Shown piece after piece: positions 24,599 through 33,713 of a DNA stretch of 64,000 nt. Under the pieces are notes generated by a model, which saw only the letters and a list, made by a program, of their open reading frames with translations, was not told the origin of the DNA and did not search any database. Source of the DNA: Granulicella arctica (GTDB lineage Bacteria; Acidobacteriota; Terriglobia; Terriglobales; Acidobacteriaceae); NCBI RefSeq assembly GCF_025685605.1, contig NZ_JAGTUT010000001.1, forward strand, positions 4,464,001 to 4,528,000, written 5' to 3'. The translations under genes and the position numbers were made by a program. Position 1 is the stretch's first letter; every line of letters starts with the position of its first letter.

Positions 24599-27500
24599 AT
24601 GGCTGCTGCAGAGTTTACCCACCTCCATCTTCATACTGACTATTCGCTCCTCGATGGGGCCTGCGACGTGGATAAGCTTGCGGCGCACCTGAGCGGCATG
24701 GGCCACACGGCTGCCGCGATGACGGACCATGGGAATATCTATGGGGCGGTGCACTTCTTCGACGCGATGAAGAAGAAGGGGCTCAAGCCGATTCTTGGCT
24801 GTGAGCTTTATATCTGCAAGAACGATGACCATCGCGCTGCGCCTGAGGGCGACAAGTACAACCACCTGCTGGTGCTGGCGGAGAACGAGGCTGGCTATCG
24901 GAACCTTGTCCGGCTGACGAGTGAGGCGGCGCTGCATGGGTTCTACCGGAAGCCGCGGGTCTCGAAGGACTTTCTGGCGAAGCATACGGAGGGGCTGATC
25001 GGCTTCTCGGGGTGCCTGGCGGGTGAGGTGAATCAGCACCTGATGGCCGGGAAGTACGACGAGGCAAAGGGTGCTGCGGGTCGGTTCGAAGAGATATTTG
25101 GGAAGGGTAACTTCTTTCTCGAAATTCAGGACCATGGGCTGGAGCCGGACAAGGCGGTGTGCCATGCGTTATTCAAGATGGAGCGGGAGTTGGGCATCCC
25201 GCTGATCGCGACGAACGATGCGCACTATGTGGCGGAGGACGACTCGCGGGCGCACGAGATCCTGCTGTGTGTGCAGACGGCGGGGAGCATGAATGACCCG
25301 AAGCGGTTCAAGTTCGACACGCAGGAGTTCTACCTGAAGTCGGCAGAGGAGATGCATCGGACGTTCGCGCAGAACCCTGAGGTGTGCAATCGGACGATGC
25401 AGTTTGTCGATCGCTGCAACCTGAAGATGACGAAGGTGGACAATCCGTTTCCGGACTTTCCGGTGCCGGTGGGCGAGACGCTCGATACGTTCTTCGAGCA
25501 GGTATGCCGGGAGGGGTTGGAGAAGCGGCTGAATACGGCGGTGGCTCATCTGCGTGGGCGCGGTCAGTTGAAGAAGACGATTCCCGACTACCATGCTCGG
25601 CTGGATCGCGAGCTTGATTGCATTAAGGCCATGAAGTTTCCGGGCTACTTCATGATCGTGTGGGACTTTATCAAGTATGCGCGGGAGCAGCATATTCCGG
25701 TGGGACCGGGGCGTGGATCGGCAGCGGGATCGCTGGTGGCGTACTGCATGGAGATTACGGATATCGATCCGCTGCAGAACGAGTTGCTGTTCGAGCGGTT
25801 CCTGAATCCGGAGAGAATTTCGATGCCAGATATCGATATCGACTTCTGCATGAACCGGCGCGGCGAGGTGATCGAGTACGTCAATCGCAAGTATGGGCGC
25901 GACCAGGTGGCGCAGATTATTACGTTCAACACGATGGCGGCGAAGGCGGCGATCAAGGACGTTGGACGTGCGCTCGACATGCCGTATGGTGAGGTCGACC
26001 GGATCGCGAAGATGATTCCGCCGACGATCGGGATCACGATTGGGCGGGCGATGACGGAGTCGCCTACGCTGGGGCAGGCTTACGACAGCGATCCGAAGAT
26101 CAAGGAGCTGATCGACGCAGCGCTAAGGCTTGAAGGGCTGGTGCGGGGAGCAGGTGTTCATGCTGCGGGCGTGGTGATTGCGCCGAAGCCGTTGACGGAA
26201 TTGGTGCCAGTGACGCGGGCGAAGGACGACTCGATTGTGACGGCCTATGACATGGGCGCCATCGAAAAGATGGGCCTGTTGAAGATGGACTTCCTCGGGC
26301 TGACGACGCTGACGGTGATCGACGATGCGCTGAAGCTGATCAAGCAGACGACCGGGATTGAGGTCGATATGGCGACGATCGATCTGGATGATACGCACGT
26401 GTATGAGCAGGTGTTTCACCGGGCGCTGACGTCGGGCGTGTTCCAGTTTGAATCGGGCGGGATGCGGGATGTGTTGCGGCGGTACAAGCCAAATACAGTC
26501 GCGGATCTGACGGCTTTGAATGCGCTGTATCGACCGGGTCCGATCCAGGGCGGGATGGTCGATGAGTTCATCGAACGCAAGTGGGGGCGGCGCGAGGTTT
26601 CGTACGAATTGCCGGAGCTGGAACCCATTTTGCAGGAGACCCTGGGCGTGATGTTGTACCAGGAACAGGTGATGCAGATCTCCAATCGGCTTGCGGGTTT
26701 CTCGCTTAGTCAGGCCGATATGTTGCGACGGGCGATGGGTAAGAAAGACGTTGCGGAGATGACGAAGCAGAAGGTGCAGTTCATGGCCGGCGCTGCCTCG
26801 CTCAAGCACCCGAAGGAAATCGCGGGGAACATCTTCGACCTGATGGCGAAGTTCGCGGAATATGGATTTAATAAGTCGCACTCGGCGGCGTATGCGCTGC
26901 TGGCGTATCACACGGCGTGGCTGAAGACCCACTATCCGGTGGAGTTTATGGCTGCGCTGCTGACGAGCGAAACGTCGAAGCCGGAGAATGTGGTGAAGTA
27001 CATCTCGGAGTGCCGCGAGATCAACATTCCGGTGGTGCCGCCGAATGTGCAGGTATCCGATGCGAACTTTACCCCGGTGAAGACTGAGGCTGGTGCGGCG
27101 ATTGGGTTTGGACTGGCGGCCATTAAGAACGTTGGACATAATGCGATTGACTCCATCATCGCGGCTCGTACGGCGCTGCAGGCAGAGGGTAAGGCGGGGT
27201 TCGCGAACGTGTGGGAGTTCTGCGAGAAGGTGGACCTGCGGCTGCTGAACAAGCGAGTGCTTGAGTCGCTGATCAAGGCTGGTGCGATGGATTGCTTCGG
27301 CGGGCGTGCGCAGGTGACGGCGGCGCTCGACAAGGCGATGGAGCGGGCCCAGAAGGCGCAGAGGGATGAGGAGTCAGGGCAGCATGGGCTGTTCGGGATC
27401 TTTGACGATGGGCCGGTGAATGTTGCAGCGAGTGAAGATGCGCTGCCGAAGGTGCCGGAGTGGGATGAGCACACGCGGCTACAGAACGAGAAGGATGTGC

Positions 27501-28144
27501 TGGGCTTCTTCGTGTCCGGGCATCCGATGGATAAGTACCGGGAGAAGCTGCGGAACCTGAAGGTCGTCGACACGGCGACTGCTTGCGAGATGAAGCCGGA
27601 GCCGCAGGTGTTCAAGCGTGGGCGCAGCGAGGAGCCGCAGAACGAGATCCAGATTGCGGGCGTGATTACACAGCTTAAGGTGGCGAAGTCGAAGCGGTCG
27701 GGCGAGATGTATGCGCAGGCGGCGCTTGAGGATACGGTCGGGAAAATCGAACTGATCGCGTTTCCGCAGAGCTATGAGAAGCTGGCGGAGAAGCTGAAGA
27801 TCTCGGTGCCGGTGCTGGTGCGGGGGGTGCTGCGGGGTGAGGAGGATTCGGCCCCGAAGCTGGCGGTGTCCTCGATCCAGGCGCTTGAAGATGTGAAGAT
27901 CAAGCTGCCGGACTCACTGCGGATCAAGGTGCCGCTGCATAGTCCGGATACGGCGCTGCTTGAGAAGCTGCTGGCGATCCTGAGGGGAGCTCCAGGGAAT
28001 GGGAAGCTGCTGCTGGATCTCGAGGAGCCGGGCGAGTTTTGCGCCGTGCTGGAGCCGCATGACGTGCGGGTCGCTGCGGATCGGCTGTTTATCGATAACG
28101 TCGAGGAGTTGGTGGGAATTGGTGGAGTACGCGTTCTGGACTAG
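24599..28144 (+). CDS. dnaE: DNA polymerase III subunit alpha
   Basis: This 1,181-residue replicative polymerase catalytic subunit belongs to the C-family DnaE1 group. The N-terminal PHP domain is intact (FTHLHLHTDYSLLDG, MTDHGNIYG). The active-site aspartates are in MPDIDIDFCMN, and the palm and fingers include GPGRGSAAGSLVAYCMEITD and LLKMDFLGL. The beta-clamp-binding and OB-fold regions follow (IQIAGVITQLKVAKSKRSGEM). Length and domain order are normal for the family. It is preceded by a 60-bp gap and followed by a 206-bp gap, so it is monocistronic. Confidence 0.98.
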   Translation: MAAAEFTHLHLHTDYSLLDGACDVDKLAAHLSGMGHTAAAMTDHGNIYGAVHFFDAMKKKGLKPILGCELYICKNDDHRAAPEGDKYNHLLVLAENEAGYRNLVRLTSEAALHGFYRKPRVSKDFLAKHTEGLIGFSGCLAGEVNQHLMAGKYDEAKGAAGRFEEIFGKGNFFLEIQDHGLEPDKAVCHALFKMERELGIPLIATNDAHYVAEDDSRAHEILLCVQTAGSMNDPKRFKFDTQEFYLKSAEEMHRTFAQNPEVCNRTMQFVDRCNLKMTKVDNPFPDFPVPVGETLDTFFEQVCREGLEKRLNTAVAHLRGRGQLKKTIPDYHARLDRELDCIKAMKFPGYFMIVWDFIKYAREQHIPVGPGRGSAAGSLVAYCMEITDIDPLQNELLFERFLNPERISMPDIDIDFCMNRRGEVIEYVNRKYGRDQVAQIITFNTMAAKAAIKDVGRALDMPYGEVDRIAKMIPPTIGITIGRAMTESPTLGQAYDSDPKIKELIDAALRLEGLVRGAGVHAAGVVIAPKPLTELVPVTRAKDDSIVTAYDMGAIEKMGLLKMDFLGLTTLTVIDDALKLIKQTTGIEVDMATIDLDDTHVYEQVFHRALTSGVFQFESGGMRDVLRRYKPNTVADLTALNALYRPGPIQGGMVDEFIERKWGRREVSYELPELEPILQETLGVMLYQEQVMQISNRLAGFSLSQADMLRRAMGKKDVAEMTKQKVQFMAGAASLKHPKEIAGNIFDLMAKFAEYGFNKSHSAAYALLAYHTAWLKTHYPVEFMAALLTSETSKPENVVKYISECREINIPVVPPNVQVSDANFTPVKTEAGAAIGFGLAAIKNVGHNAIDSIIAARTALQAEGKAGFANVWEFCEKVDLRLLNKRVLESLIKAGAMDCFGGRAQVTAALDKAMERAQKAQRDEESGQHGLFGIFDDGPVNVAASEDALPKVPEWDEHTRLQNEKDVLGFFVSGHPMDKYREKLRNLKVVDTATACEMKPEPQVFKRGRSEEPQNEIQIAGVITQLKVAKSKRSGEMYAQAALEDTVGKIELIAFPQSYEKLAEKLKISVPVLVRGVLRGEEDSAPKLAVSSIQALEDVKIKLPDSLRIKVPLHSPDTALLEKLLAILRGAPGNGKLLLDLEEPGEFCAVLEPHDVRVAADRLFIDNVEELVGIGGVRVLD

Positions 28145-28182
28145 TGCCCCAAGCGCAGGTGGGAAGAAATTACCCGATCTAG

Positions 28183-28349
28183 TTACTTGAGTAATCAGGC
28201 TGCCTTGCAGCGTTGAGCTGGGGCGTGGAGGAATAAGGCTCACTTTGCGGTATTTATTGCGGATACCCATTACTTTGACGAATAAAGAAAATGTGCCGAT
28301 ATGAATCCAGCGCATAGACGTGTTACTTTAGTTTTGTTACTAATGTAAC
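28183..28349 (+). promoter_or_regulatory. Repeated GTTACT motifs and palindromes upstream of the tannase gene
   Basis: GTTACT occurs at 28182-28187, 28322-28327 and 28336-28341. TTACTTGAGTAA at 28183-28194 is a palindrome with a 2-nt centre, and GTTAC-TAAT-GTAAC at 28336-28349 is a second one ending 1 nt before the ATG of the tannase-family gene. The regular placement and symmetry suggest binding sites for a dimeric repressor. No regulator is encoded next to it, so this is inference. Confidence 0.4.
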
Positions 28350-28350
28350 T

Positions 28351-30078
28351 ATGTCTCAACCACATTTCCGGTTTCGAACCTCTGTTTTGTCTACATGTAC
28401 GCTATTCGTGTCGGTTGCCTCCATCTTGCTGATCAACAGTTCTTCGCCGCTGCGGGCTGCGTGGGCTTCCTCATCGACTCGCACAGCGCCAGGGGCGTGC
28501 ACCGCAATCAAGGATTTTCAGCTGGCTGGCGGGAAGGTACTCGGGGCGCAATCGATTGAGGCGGGCGACACGTCCGATCTTCCGGCAGGGGTGGGGAGTG
28601 CCTCGTTACCGGCGTTTTGCAGAGTGACCGTCCAGATGACGCCGACATCCGACTCCAATATCGAGATGGAACTCTGGTTACCGGAGAGCTGGAATGGCAG
28701 CTTTCGCGGTGCGGGCAATGCGGGTTTTGCCGGGTCGATCGACTACCTTGCGTTGTCCGAGGCGCTGATGCAGGGCTATGCGGCCGCAGCCACGGACGCT
28801 GGCCACACCGATGCTGCTCTTAGCGGCGGCTGGGCGCTGGAACATCCTCAGAAGGTGATTGATTTCGGCTATCGCGCGGTCCACCTGATGACCGAGGCTT
28901 CGCACCAGATTGTGCGTGGGTTTTATGGCGCGCCCGCAGCGCACTCCTTCTTCTCATCCTGTTCGGACGGCGGAAGAGAGGCGTTGATGGAAGCACAGCG
29001 CTATCCCGCGGACTATGACGGGATCGTTGCCGGTGATCCGGCGTATGACTGGACTGGTTTGATGACCAATGCGTTCAACAATGAGAAGCAGCGGAAACTG
29101 AACCCGCTTAGCTCAATTTCAACAGCGCAGCTTGCAACGATCAGTTCGGCGGTTCTGGCTGCCTGCGATGCTTTGGACGGTGTGCGCGATGGAATCATTG
29201 GAGATGCGCGGCAATGTTTCTTCGATCCCGAGGTTCTGACCTGTAAGGACAAGCAGGGGACGGCTGGAGCGAATAACTCCTGCCTGCTGCCTGTGCAGGT
29301 GGCTTATCTGAAGGCACTCTACGCTGGTTCGCACACACGCGACAACGAGGTTATCTTTCCTGGATATCTTCCGGGAGGGGAGCTTGGTGCGGGTGGCTGG
29401 GCGACGTGGATCACGGGTGGTGGGCAACTGCCAATCCCCGGCATGACGATGTACGAGCAGGGTTACTTCGCCAATATGGTTTATGACAATGCTTTGTGGA
29501 CGGGAGACTCTGTCACTTCGGATGAGGCTTACCAGCAGGCAAATGCTGTGACGTCTGTTGCCGTCGATGCGACGAATCCGGTATTGACGCCGTTCTTCAA
29601 GCGTGGCGGAAAGCTCATTATGTATCACGGCTGGAACGACCCGGCGGTCTCGCCGCTCAGTTCGATCAGCTACTTCAATAGTGTGTCTGCTGCTACGAAG
29701 GGCGAGGGGAATACGTCCATGCGGCTGTATATGGTTCCGGGAATGCAGCATTGCATTGGCGGCTCTGGGCCGACCTACTTCGGCCAACTTGGCTGGTTCG
29801 ACGGTGAAGGCACCGATGATGCGCACCATGATGTGAACCTGGCGATGGATGAGTGGGTGAAGACGGGAAAGGCGCCTGAGGCGATCATCGCCTCGCAATA
29901 CACTGCTGCGGTGGCTGGAGGTGCAAGTGCGATGACGCGTCCGCTGTGTCCTTATCCGCAGATCGCGGCGTATCGCGGTAGCGGCAGCACGAATGATGCG
30001 GCAAACTTCGCTTGCACACAGGCGCCGAATGTCGCTATTCCTCCTCGTATGCCGCCTTCTGGTTCAGCGATACGGTAA
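28351..30078 (+). CDS. Secreted tannase/feruloyl esterase family hydrolase
   Basis: This 575-residue protein has a signal peptide of about 38 residues (after ...NSSSPLRAAWA). The tannase/FaeB fold has the nucleophile serine next to a cysteine: CSDGGREAL with C204-S205. It also has the aspartate in HGWNDPAVSP and the HC pair in VPGMQHCIGG, which together form the family's CS-D-HC motif with its disulfide. It would cleave ester bonds in gallate or hydroxycinnamate esters of plant material. No clear ribosome site precedes the ATG, since a palindrome ends 1 nt before it. Confidence 0.9.
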   Translation: MSQPHFRFRTSVLSTCTLFVSVASILLINSSSPLRAAWASSSTRTAPGACTAIKDFQLAGGKVLGAQSIEAGDTSDLPAGVGSASLPAFCRVTVQMTPTSDSNIEMELWLPESWNGSFRGAGNAGFAGSIDYLALSEALMQGYAAAATDAGHTDAALSGGWALEHPQKVIDFGYRAVHLMTEASHQIVRGFYGAPAAHSFFSSCSDGGREALMEAQRYPADYDGIVAGDPAYDWTGLMTNAFNNEKQRKLNPLSSISTAQLATISSAVLAACDALDGVRDGIIGDARQCFFDPEVLTCKDKQGTAGANNSCLLPVQVAYLKALYAGSHTRDNEVIFPGYLPGGELGAGGWATWITGGGQLPIPGMTMYEQGYFANMVYDNALWTGDSVTSDEAYQQANAVTSVAVDATNPVLTPFFKRGGKLIMYHGWNDPAVSPLSSISYFNSVSAATKGEGNTSMRLYMVPGMQHCIGGSGPTYFGQLGWFDGEGTDDAHHDVNLAMDEWVKTGKAPEAIIASQYTAAVAGGASAMTRPLCPYPQIAAYRGSGSTNDAANFACTQAPNVAIPPRMPPSGSAIR

Positions 30079-30153
30079 GGGATCGATTGAGTCGCCGTCG
30101 ATCGCGGGGGGTACATTGCGTCTGCGCGTGCGTACCACTAGACTGAGGACTGC

Positions 30154-30996
30154 ATGGCCGACCTAGAGAGCAGCAGAACGATTCAGGCACCTGTTCCAGA
30201 AGCATGGATCAAAACGGAGCTCGCGCGTAACGCTCAGCGCCCACATCCGATGGACTTCATCAACGGACTGTTTACCGACTTCAGCGAGATTCACGGCGAC
30301 CGTGCTTATGGCGACGACTCGGCGATGACCTGCGGGATGGCTCTATTCCATGGCGAGCCGGTGCTGGCGATCGGGAACCTGAAGGGACGGACGCTGAAGG
30401 AGCGCGTGGCGCGGAAGTTCGGCAGTCCTGATCCTGAGGGCTATCGGAAGAGCCTGCGGGCGATGAAGCTGGCCGAGAAGTTTGGACGGCCAGTGTTTAC
30501 GTTTCTGGATCTTGCGGGAGCGAATCCCGGGATCGGCGCGGAAGAACGCGGTCAGGGCGAGGCGATTGCGCGAAACCTGTTGGAGATGTCGCGACTGCGG
30601 GTTCCTACGATCGCGACGATTACGGGTGAAGGCGGTTCGGGCGGTGCTTTGGCGCTGGCTGTGGCTGACCGTGTGCTGATGCTCGAGAATGCGATCTACT
30701 CGGTGATTTCGCCGGAAGGTTGCGCGTCGATCATGTGGAAGGACGCGACCAAGAAGCAGCAGGCTGCAGCGGCGCTGAAGTACACGGCGAAGGATGCGAA
30801 GGCGCTGGGCTGCGCGGATGACGTGATTCCTGAGCCTGAGGGTGGAACACAGGCTGATCCTGCGGCGGCGATGGCGCTGGTCGATCAGCGGTTGCGACAT
30901 CATCTTGGCGACCTGCGCGGTTTGCCGGTCGAGGTGATGCTGGATCGCCGGTATGAGAAGTTTCGGAACATGGCGCAGTTCTATACGACTGCCTAA
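30154..30996 (+). CDS. accA: Acetyl-CoA carboxylase carboxyltransferase subunit alpha
   Basis: This 280-residue subunit transfers CO2 from carboxybiotin to acetyl-CoA for fatty acid synthesis, together with AccD. It contains GDRAYGDDSAM, the GIGAEERGQGEAIARNL helix, GEGGSGGALAL and SVISPEGCASI. The segment normally reading TPGAYPG is LAGANPG here. It is about 40 residues shorter at the N-terminus than the E. coli protein, which may be a lineage feature. It is followed 23 bp later by the CPBP gene. No accD is nearby. Confidence 0.93.
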   Translation: MADLESSRTIQAPVPEAWIKTELARNAQRPHPMDFINGLFTDFSEIHGDRAYGDDSAMTCGMALFHGEPVLAIGNLKGRTLKERVARKFGSPDPEGYRKSLRAMKLAEKFGRPVFTFLDLAGANPGIGAEERGQGEAIARNLLEMSRLRVPTIATITGEGGSGGALALAVADRVLMLENAIYSVISPEGCASIMWKDATKKQQAAAALKYTAKDAKALGCADDVIPEPEGGTQADPAAAMALVDQRLRHHLGDLRGLPVEVMLDRRYEKFRNMAQFYTTA

Positions 30997-31019
30997 GCAG
31001 CAACAGGGAGTTCGCCTCA

Positions 31020-32072
31020 TTGCCGCAATTCGCTTCAACGAGTACGCCGAATCGCAAACTGCGGCGATCGCTCCAGTTCGCGCTGTTTATTGCGTCGCTG
31101 CTGTGGTTCACGCTCTCTGAAGCGCTTGCAGGGCGCGCTGCGCGAGGGCTGACGAATCGCTTCGATATCGAGGATGCTCGACCTTTGCTGTCGGGGCTGT
31201 TCCTTATCTTCCTGCTCCTTGTAGGTTTTACGTTGTTGGCGTCGATGTCGCGCATCGGTCGCGTGACGTTGCGGAGTGCGCTTGGTCTGCCGAAGCGTCT
31301 GACTTCGGGGCGCGAATGGCTGCTTGGTGCGGCGATTGGCTGGGGAATCGCGGTGGCTTCAGTGCTGCCAATGGCGCTGGCGCGGGCGTTGCATGTGCGG
31401 TTCTGGACGGATCATCGGGCGTTTGGCTTGCTCGGCTGGCATGTTGCGGCACTGCTTTTTTCGACGCTGGCTCTCGAGGTTGCGCTGCGTGGGTTTGCGT
31501 TTCGACGGCTGATCGAGGCTGTTGGTGCTGGTTGGGCTACAGCGCTGATGGCAATTCTGCTGGGTATCGCGCATGGAATCAGCCCGGACTCAACGGGTAT
31601 CAGCATCCTGGTGACGATGATTGGGAGCGTTCTGCTGTCGGTTGCGTGGCTGCGAACGCACGGGCTTTGGCTTCCGTGGGGATTGCACTTTGCATGGAGC
31701 GGCAGCCTGGCGCTGATCTTTGGGCTTCCGGTTCGCGGTGTGAGCACGTTTTCTTCTGTGGTGCAGACGCGGGCGATCGGCTCGGCGTGGCTGACTGGCG
31801 ATGATTTCGGCCCGGAAGGCGCTCTGTTTACGGCTGTTGTAGTGCTTGTAGCGATCGTTATTTTGGTGAAGACTACGGATGATTACGCGTGGGATTACAC
31901 GCGGCCTGAGCTGGTTGCTGCGGGTTATGAGGTGAATCCTGATTCGCCTGCGGAGCATGTGGCGATGGAGCGTGATGCGGCTGCGAGGGCTCCTTCGCTG
32001 GTGCAGATACTGCCCACTACTTCGGAAGCTATTTCGGTGGATGGCTACCCACCCCCTCCCCCCCGCCCCTAA
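31020..32072 (+). CDS. CPBP-family membrane protein (CAAX protease-like), motif partly lost
   Basis: This protein of about 350 residues has around eight hydrophobic helices. The CPBP/CAAX-protease region is recognised by LEVALRGFAFRR (motif 1, normally EExxxR), ILLGIAHG (motif 2) and GLHFAWSGS (motif 3). The first of the two motif-1 glutamates is leucine here, so proteolytic activity is uncertain. A TTG start is used. The last codons encode YPPPPPRP and lie in the C-tract of a dispersed repeat, so the C-terminus probably arose by repeat insertion. Confidence 0.75.
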   Translation: MPQFASTSTPNRKLRRSLQFALFIASLLWFTLSEALAGRAARGLTNRFDIEDARPLLSGLFLIFLLLVGFTLLASMSRIGRVTLRSALGLPKRLTSGREWLLGAAIGWGIAVASVLPMALARALHVRFWTDHRAFGLLGWHVAALLFSTLALEVALRGFAFRRLIEAVGAGWATALMAILLGIAHGISPDSTGISILVTMIGSVLLSVAWLRTHGLWLPWGLHFAWSGSLALIFGLPVRGVSTFSSVVQTRAIGSAWLTGDDFGPEGALFTAVVVLVAIVILVKTTDDYAWDYTRPELVAAGYEVNPDSPAEHVAMERDAAARAPSLVQILPTTSEAISVDGYPPPPPRP

Positions 32073-32131
32073 GTACGAAAGTATTCAAAACAGAGGTTTT
32101 AGGTCCGCGCATCGGTGCGGTGTGCGGACCT
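32048..32131 (+). repeat. Interspersed repeat copy B: C-tract, AGTACGAAAGTATTCAAAA and hairpin
   Basis: CCCACCCCCTCCCCCCCGCCCC runs to the CPBP stop, followed by AAGTACGAAAGTATTCAAAA (32071-32090), ACAGAGGTTTTAGG and an 11-bp hairpin (AGGTCCGCGCA at 32101-32111 with TGTGCGGACCT at 32121-32131, one G:T pair). It shares the C-tract and AGTACGAAAGTRTTCAAA core with the copy at 18985-19031, 13 kb away. The hairpin may double as terminator for the CPBP gene and the convergent LysR gene. Confidence 0.7.
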
Positions 32132-32170
32132 GTGCAGCGTGAGGCGGGGGGCTGCGGAGGCTTGTGTTTG

Positions 32171-33094
32171 TCAAGTTTGCGGGAATGGTTTTGGACGCCT
32201 GAGCCTTGGGGCGCTGGTGGCGATTTGGGCGAAGTGCTCGACGATGGGGCGGGTATCGCCGACTGTTCTGGCCAGTTCAATATTGCTGACGATTTTTGCG
32301 CTGCGAAAGGGGATGCAGACGACTCCGGGGACGGCGATGCGTTCGACACATGCGGGGGCAACCGAGACGCCGAGACCAGCTCCGACGAGGCTGAGGATGG
32401 TGAGCCAGTGGGAGGCTTCCTGGACGATGCGGGGGCGGAAGCCGTGCTCCTCGAAGAGGGTGAGGGGTTTTTCGAAGGCCCGTGCGCCGGCGGTTCGGGG
32501 GTAGTAGACGAAGGGGTCGTCGCGTAGTGAGCCGGGTGAGATGGTCTTCTGGTGGGCGCAGGGGTGCGAGGTTGGGAGGACGGCTACGTAGGGCTCGGAG
32601 AAGAGGGTGGTGACGTGGAGCGTCTTGACGGCGTCGCCATCGCGAAGGATTCCGGCGTCGAGGGTTCGGTTTTCAAGGCCCTGCATGACATCTGCGGTGA
32701 ACGACTCGTGAAGGTGGAGATGGACGCGGGGATAGGCGTTGCGATAGGCGCGGAAGATTGCGGGAAGCGTTGTGAGAACTGCGGAGCCGACGAAGCCGAT
32801 GTGGAGCGAGCCGACCTCTCCCTGACCAATGCTGCGGGTCTCTTCGATGTCGCGCTGAACATTGCGGAGGGTGCGGCGTGCGCGTTCGAGGTAGGCTTCA
32901 CCGGCGGCGGTGAGCTTGACGGAGCGCGAGGTGCGGATGAAGAGGGTGTAGCCGAGGATGGATTCGAGGCTACGGATCTGCTGCGAGAGCGGCGGTTGCG
33001 AGAGATGCAGGCGCTCGGCGGCACGGCCGAAGTGCAGTTCTTCGGCGACGGCGACAAAGTAACGGAGGTGGCGAAGCTCTACATCCTGATCCAT
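32171..33094 (-). CDS. LysR-family transcriptional regulator
   Basis: This 307-residue regulator has the N-terminal winged helix-turn-helix ELRHLRYFVAVAEELHFGRAAERLHLSQPPLSQQIRSLE, followed by a linker helix and a C-terminal substrate-binding fold (GSLHIGFVGSAVLTTLPAIFRAY). I chose ATG 33094 because the upstream residues are not LysR-like. It is divergent from a GNAT gene with an 83-bp gap, the usual geometry in which a LysR protein controls the neighbour and itself. The effector is unknown. Confidence 0.9.
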   Translation of the reverse strand: MDQDVELRHLRYFVAVAEELHFGRAAERLHLSQPPLSQQIRSLESILGYTLFIRTSRSVKLTAAGEAYLERARRTLRNVQRDIEETRSIGQGEVGSLHIGFVGSAVLTTLPAIFRAYRNAYPRVHLHLHESFTADVMQGLENRTLDAGILRDGDAVKTLHVTTLFSEPYVAVLPTSHPCAHQKTISPGSLRDDPFVYYPRTAGARAFEKPLTLFEEHGFRPRIVQEASHWLTILSLVGAGLGVSVAPACVERIAVPGVVCIPFRSAKIVSNIELARTVGDTRPIVEHFAQIATSAPRLRRPKPFPQT

Positions 33095-33177
33095 AGGTTT
33101 GAAGTCATGATTGCATGGAACAAGATATTGGACGTCATGAAGTGGCGCTGGCACACTCTTTGTAGAGGTTGAGCGAT

Positions 33178-33702
33178 ATGTCGAGCAATGCGGTGAAGTA
33201 TCCAGAGGCTGATGGCGTGGTGCCGGTGATCGAGATTCGCGCCCTGGTTGCGGGGGAGGATGCTGCGGGGTTTCGGAGCTTTCGGACTTTGAACGAGGAG
33301 TGGATTACGCGTTTCTTTACGCTGGAAGCGAGGGACGTTGAGACGCTGGGTGACCCTGAAAGCCTGATCCTGGGCAAGGGTGGGCAGGTCTTTATGGTGT
33401 ATGCGGATGCTGAGGCAGTGGGGTGTGTGGCGCTGATCCCGATGAACGATGGGGTGTATGAGCTATCGAAGATGGCGGTGTCGCCGAGGCTGCGCGGGCT
33501 GGGAATCGGCCGGCGGCTGATCGAGTATGCGATTGCTCAGGCAAAGGCGATGGGGGTGCGATCCCTGTTTCTGGGGAGTAATACGAAGCTGGCAAATGCG
33601 GTTCACCTGTATGAGTCGGTTGGTTTTCGGCATGTGCCGGTTGCTTCGTTGCCGCCGATGGCCTATGGGCGGGCTGATGTGTTTATGGAGATGCCGCTGT
33701 AG
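33178..33702 (+). CDS. GNAT-family N-acetyltransferase
   Basis: This 174-residue acetyltransferase has the acetyl-CoA motif in LSKMAVSPRLRGLGIGRRLIEYAI (the R/QxxGxG/A loop is RGLGIG), preceded by GCVALIPM and followed by LGSNTKLANAVHLYESVGF. These are the four canonical GNAT motifs. The acceptor substrate is unknown. ATG 33178 has AGAGG 9 nt upstream. Divergence from the LysR gene suggests that gene regulates it. Confidence 0.9.
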   Translation: MSSNAVKYPEADGVVPVIEIRALVAGEDAAGFRSFRTLNEEWITRFFTLEARDVETLGDPESLILGKGGQVFMVYADAEAVGCVALIPMNDGVYELSKMAVSPRLRGLGIGRRLIEYAIAQAKAMGVRSLFLGSNTKLANAVHLYESVGFRHVPVASLPPMAYGRADVFMEMPL

Positions 33703-33713
33703 AGCAGTTCCGC

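Noticed and set aside
33095..33177. LysR operator in the divergent region
   Set aside because: Repeated GTCATGA words occur but no clear T-N11-A palindrome could be defined with confidence.
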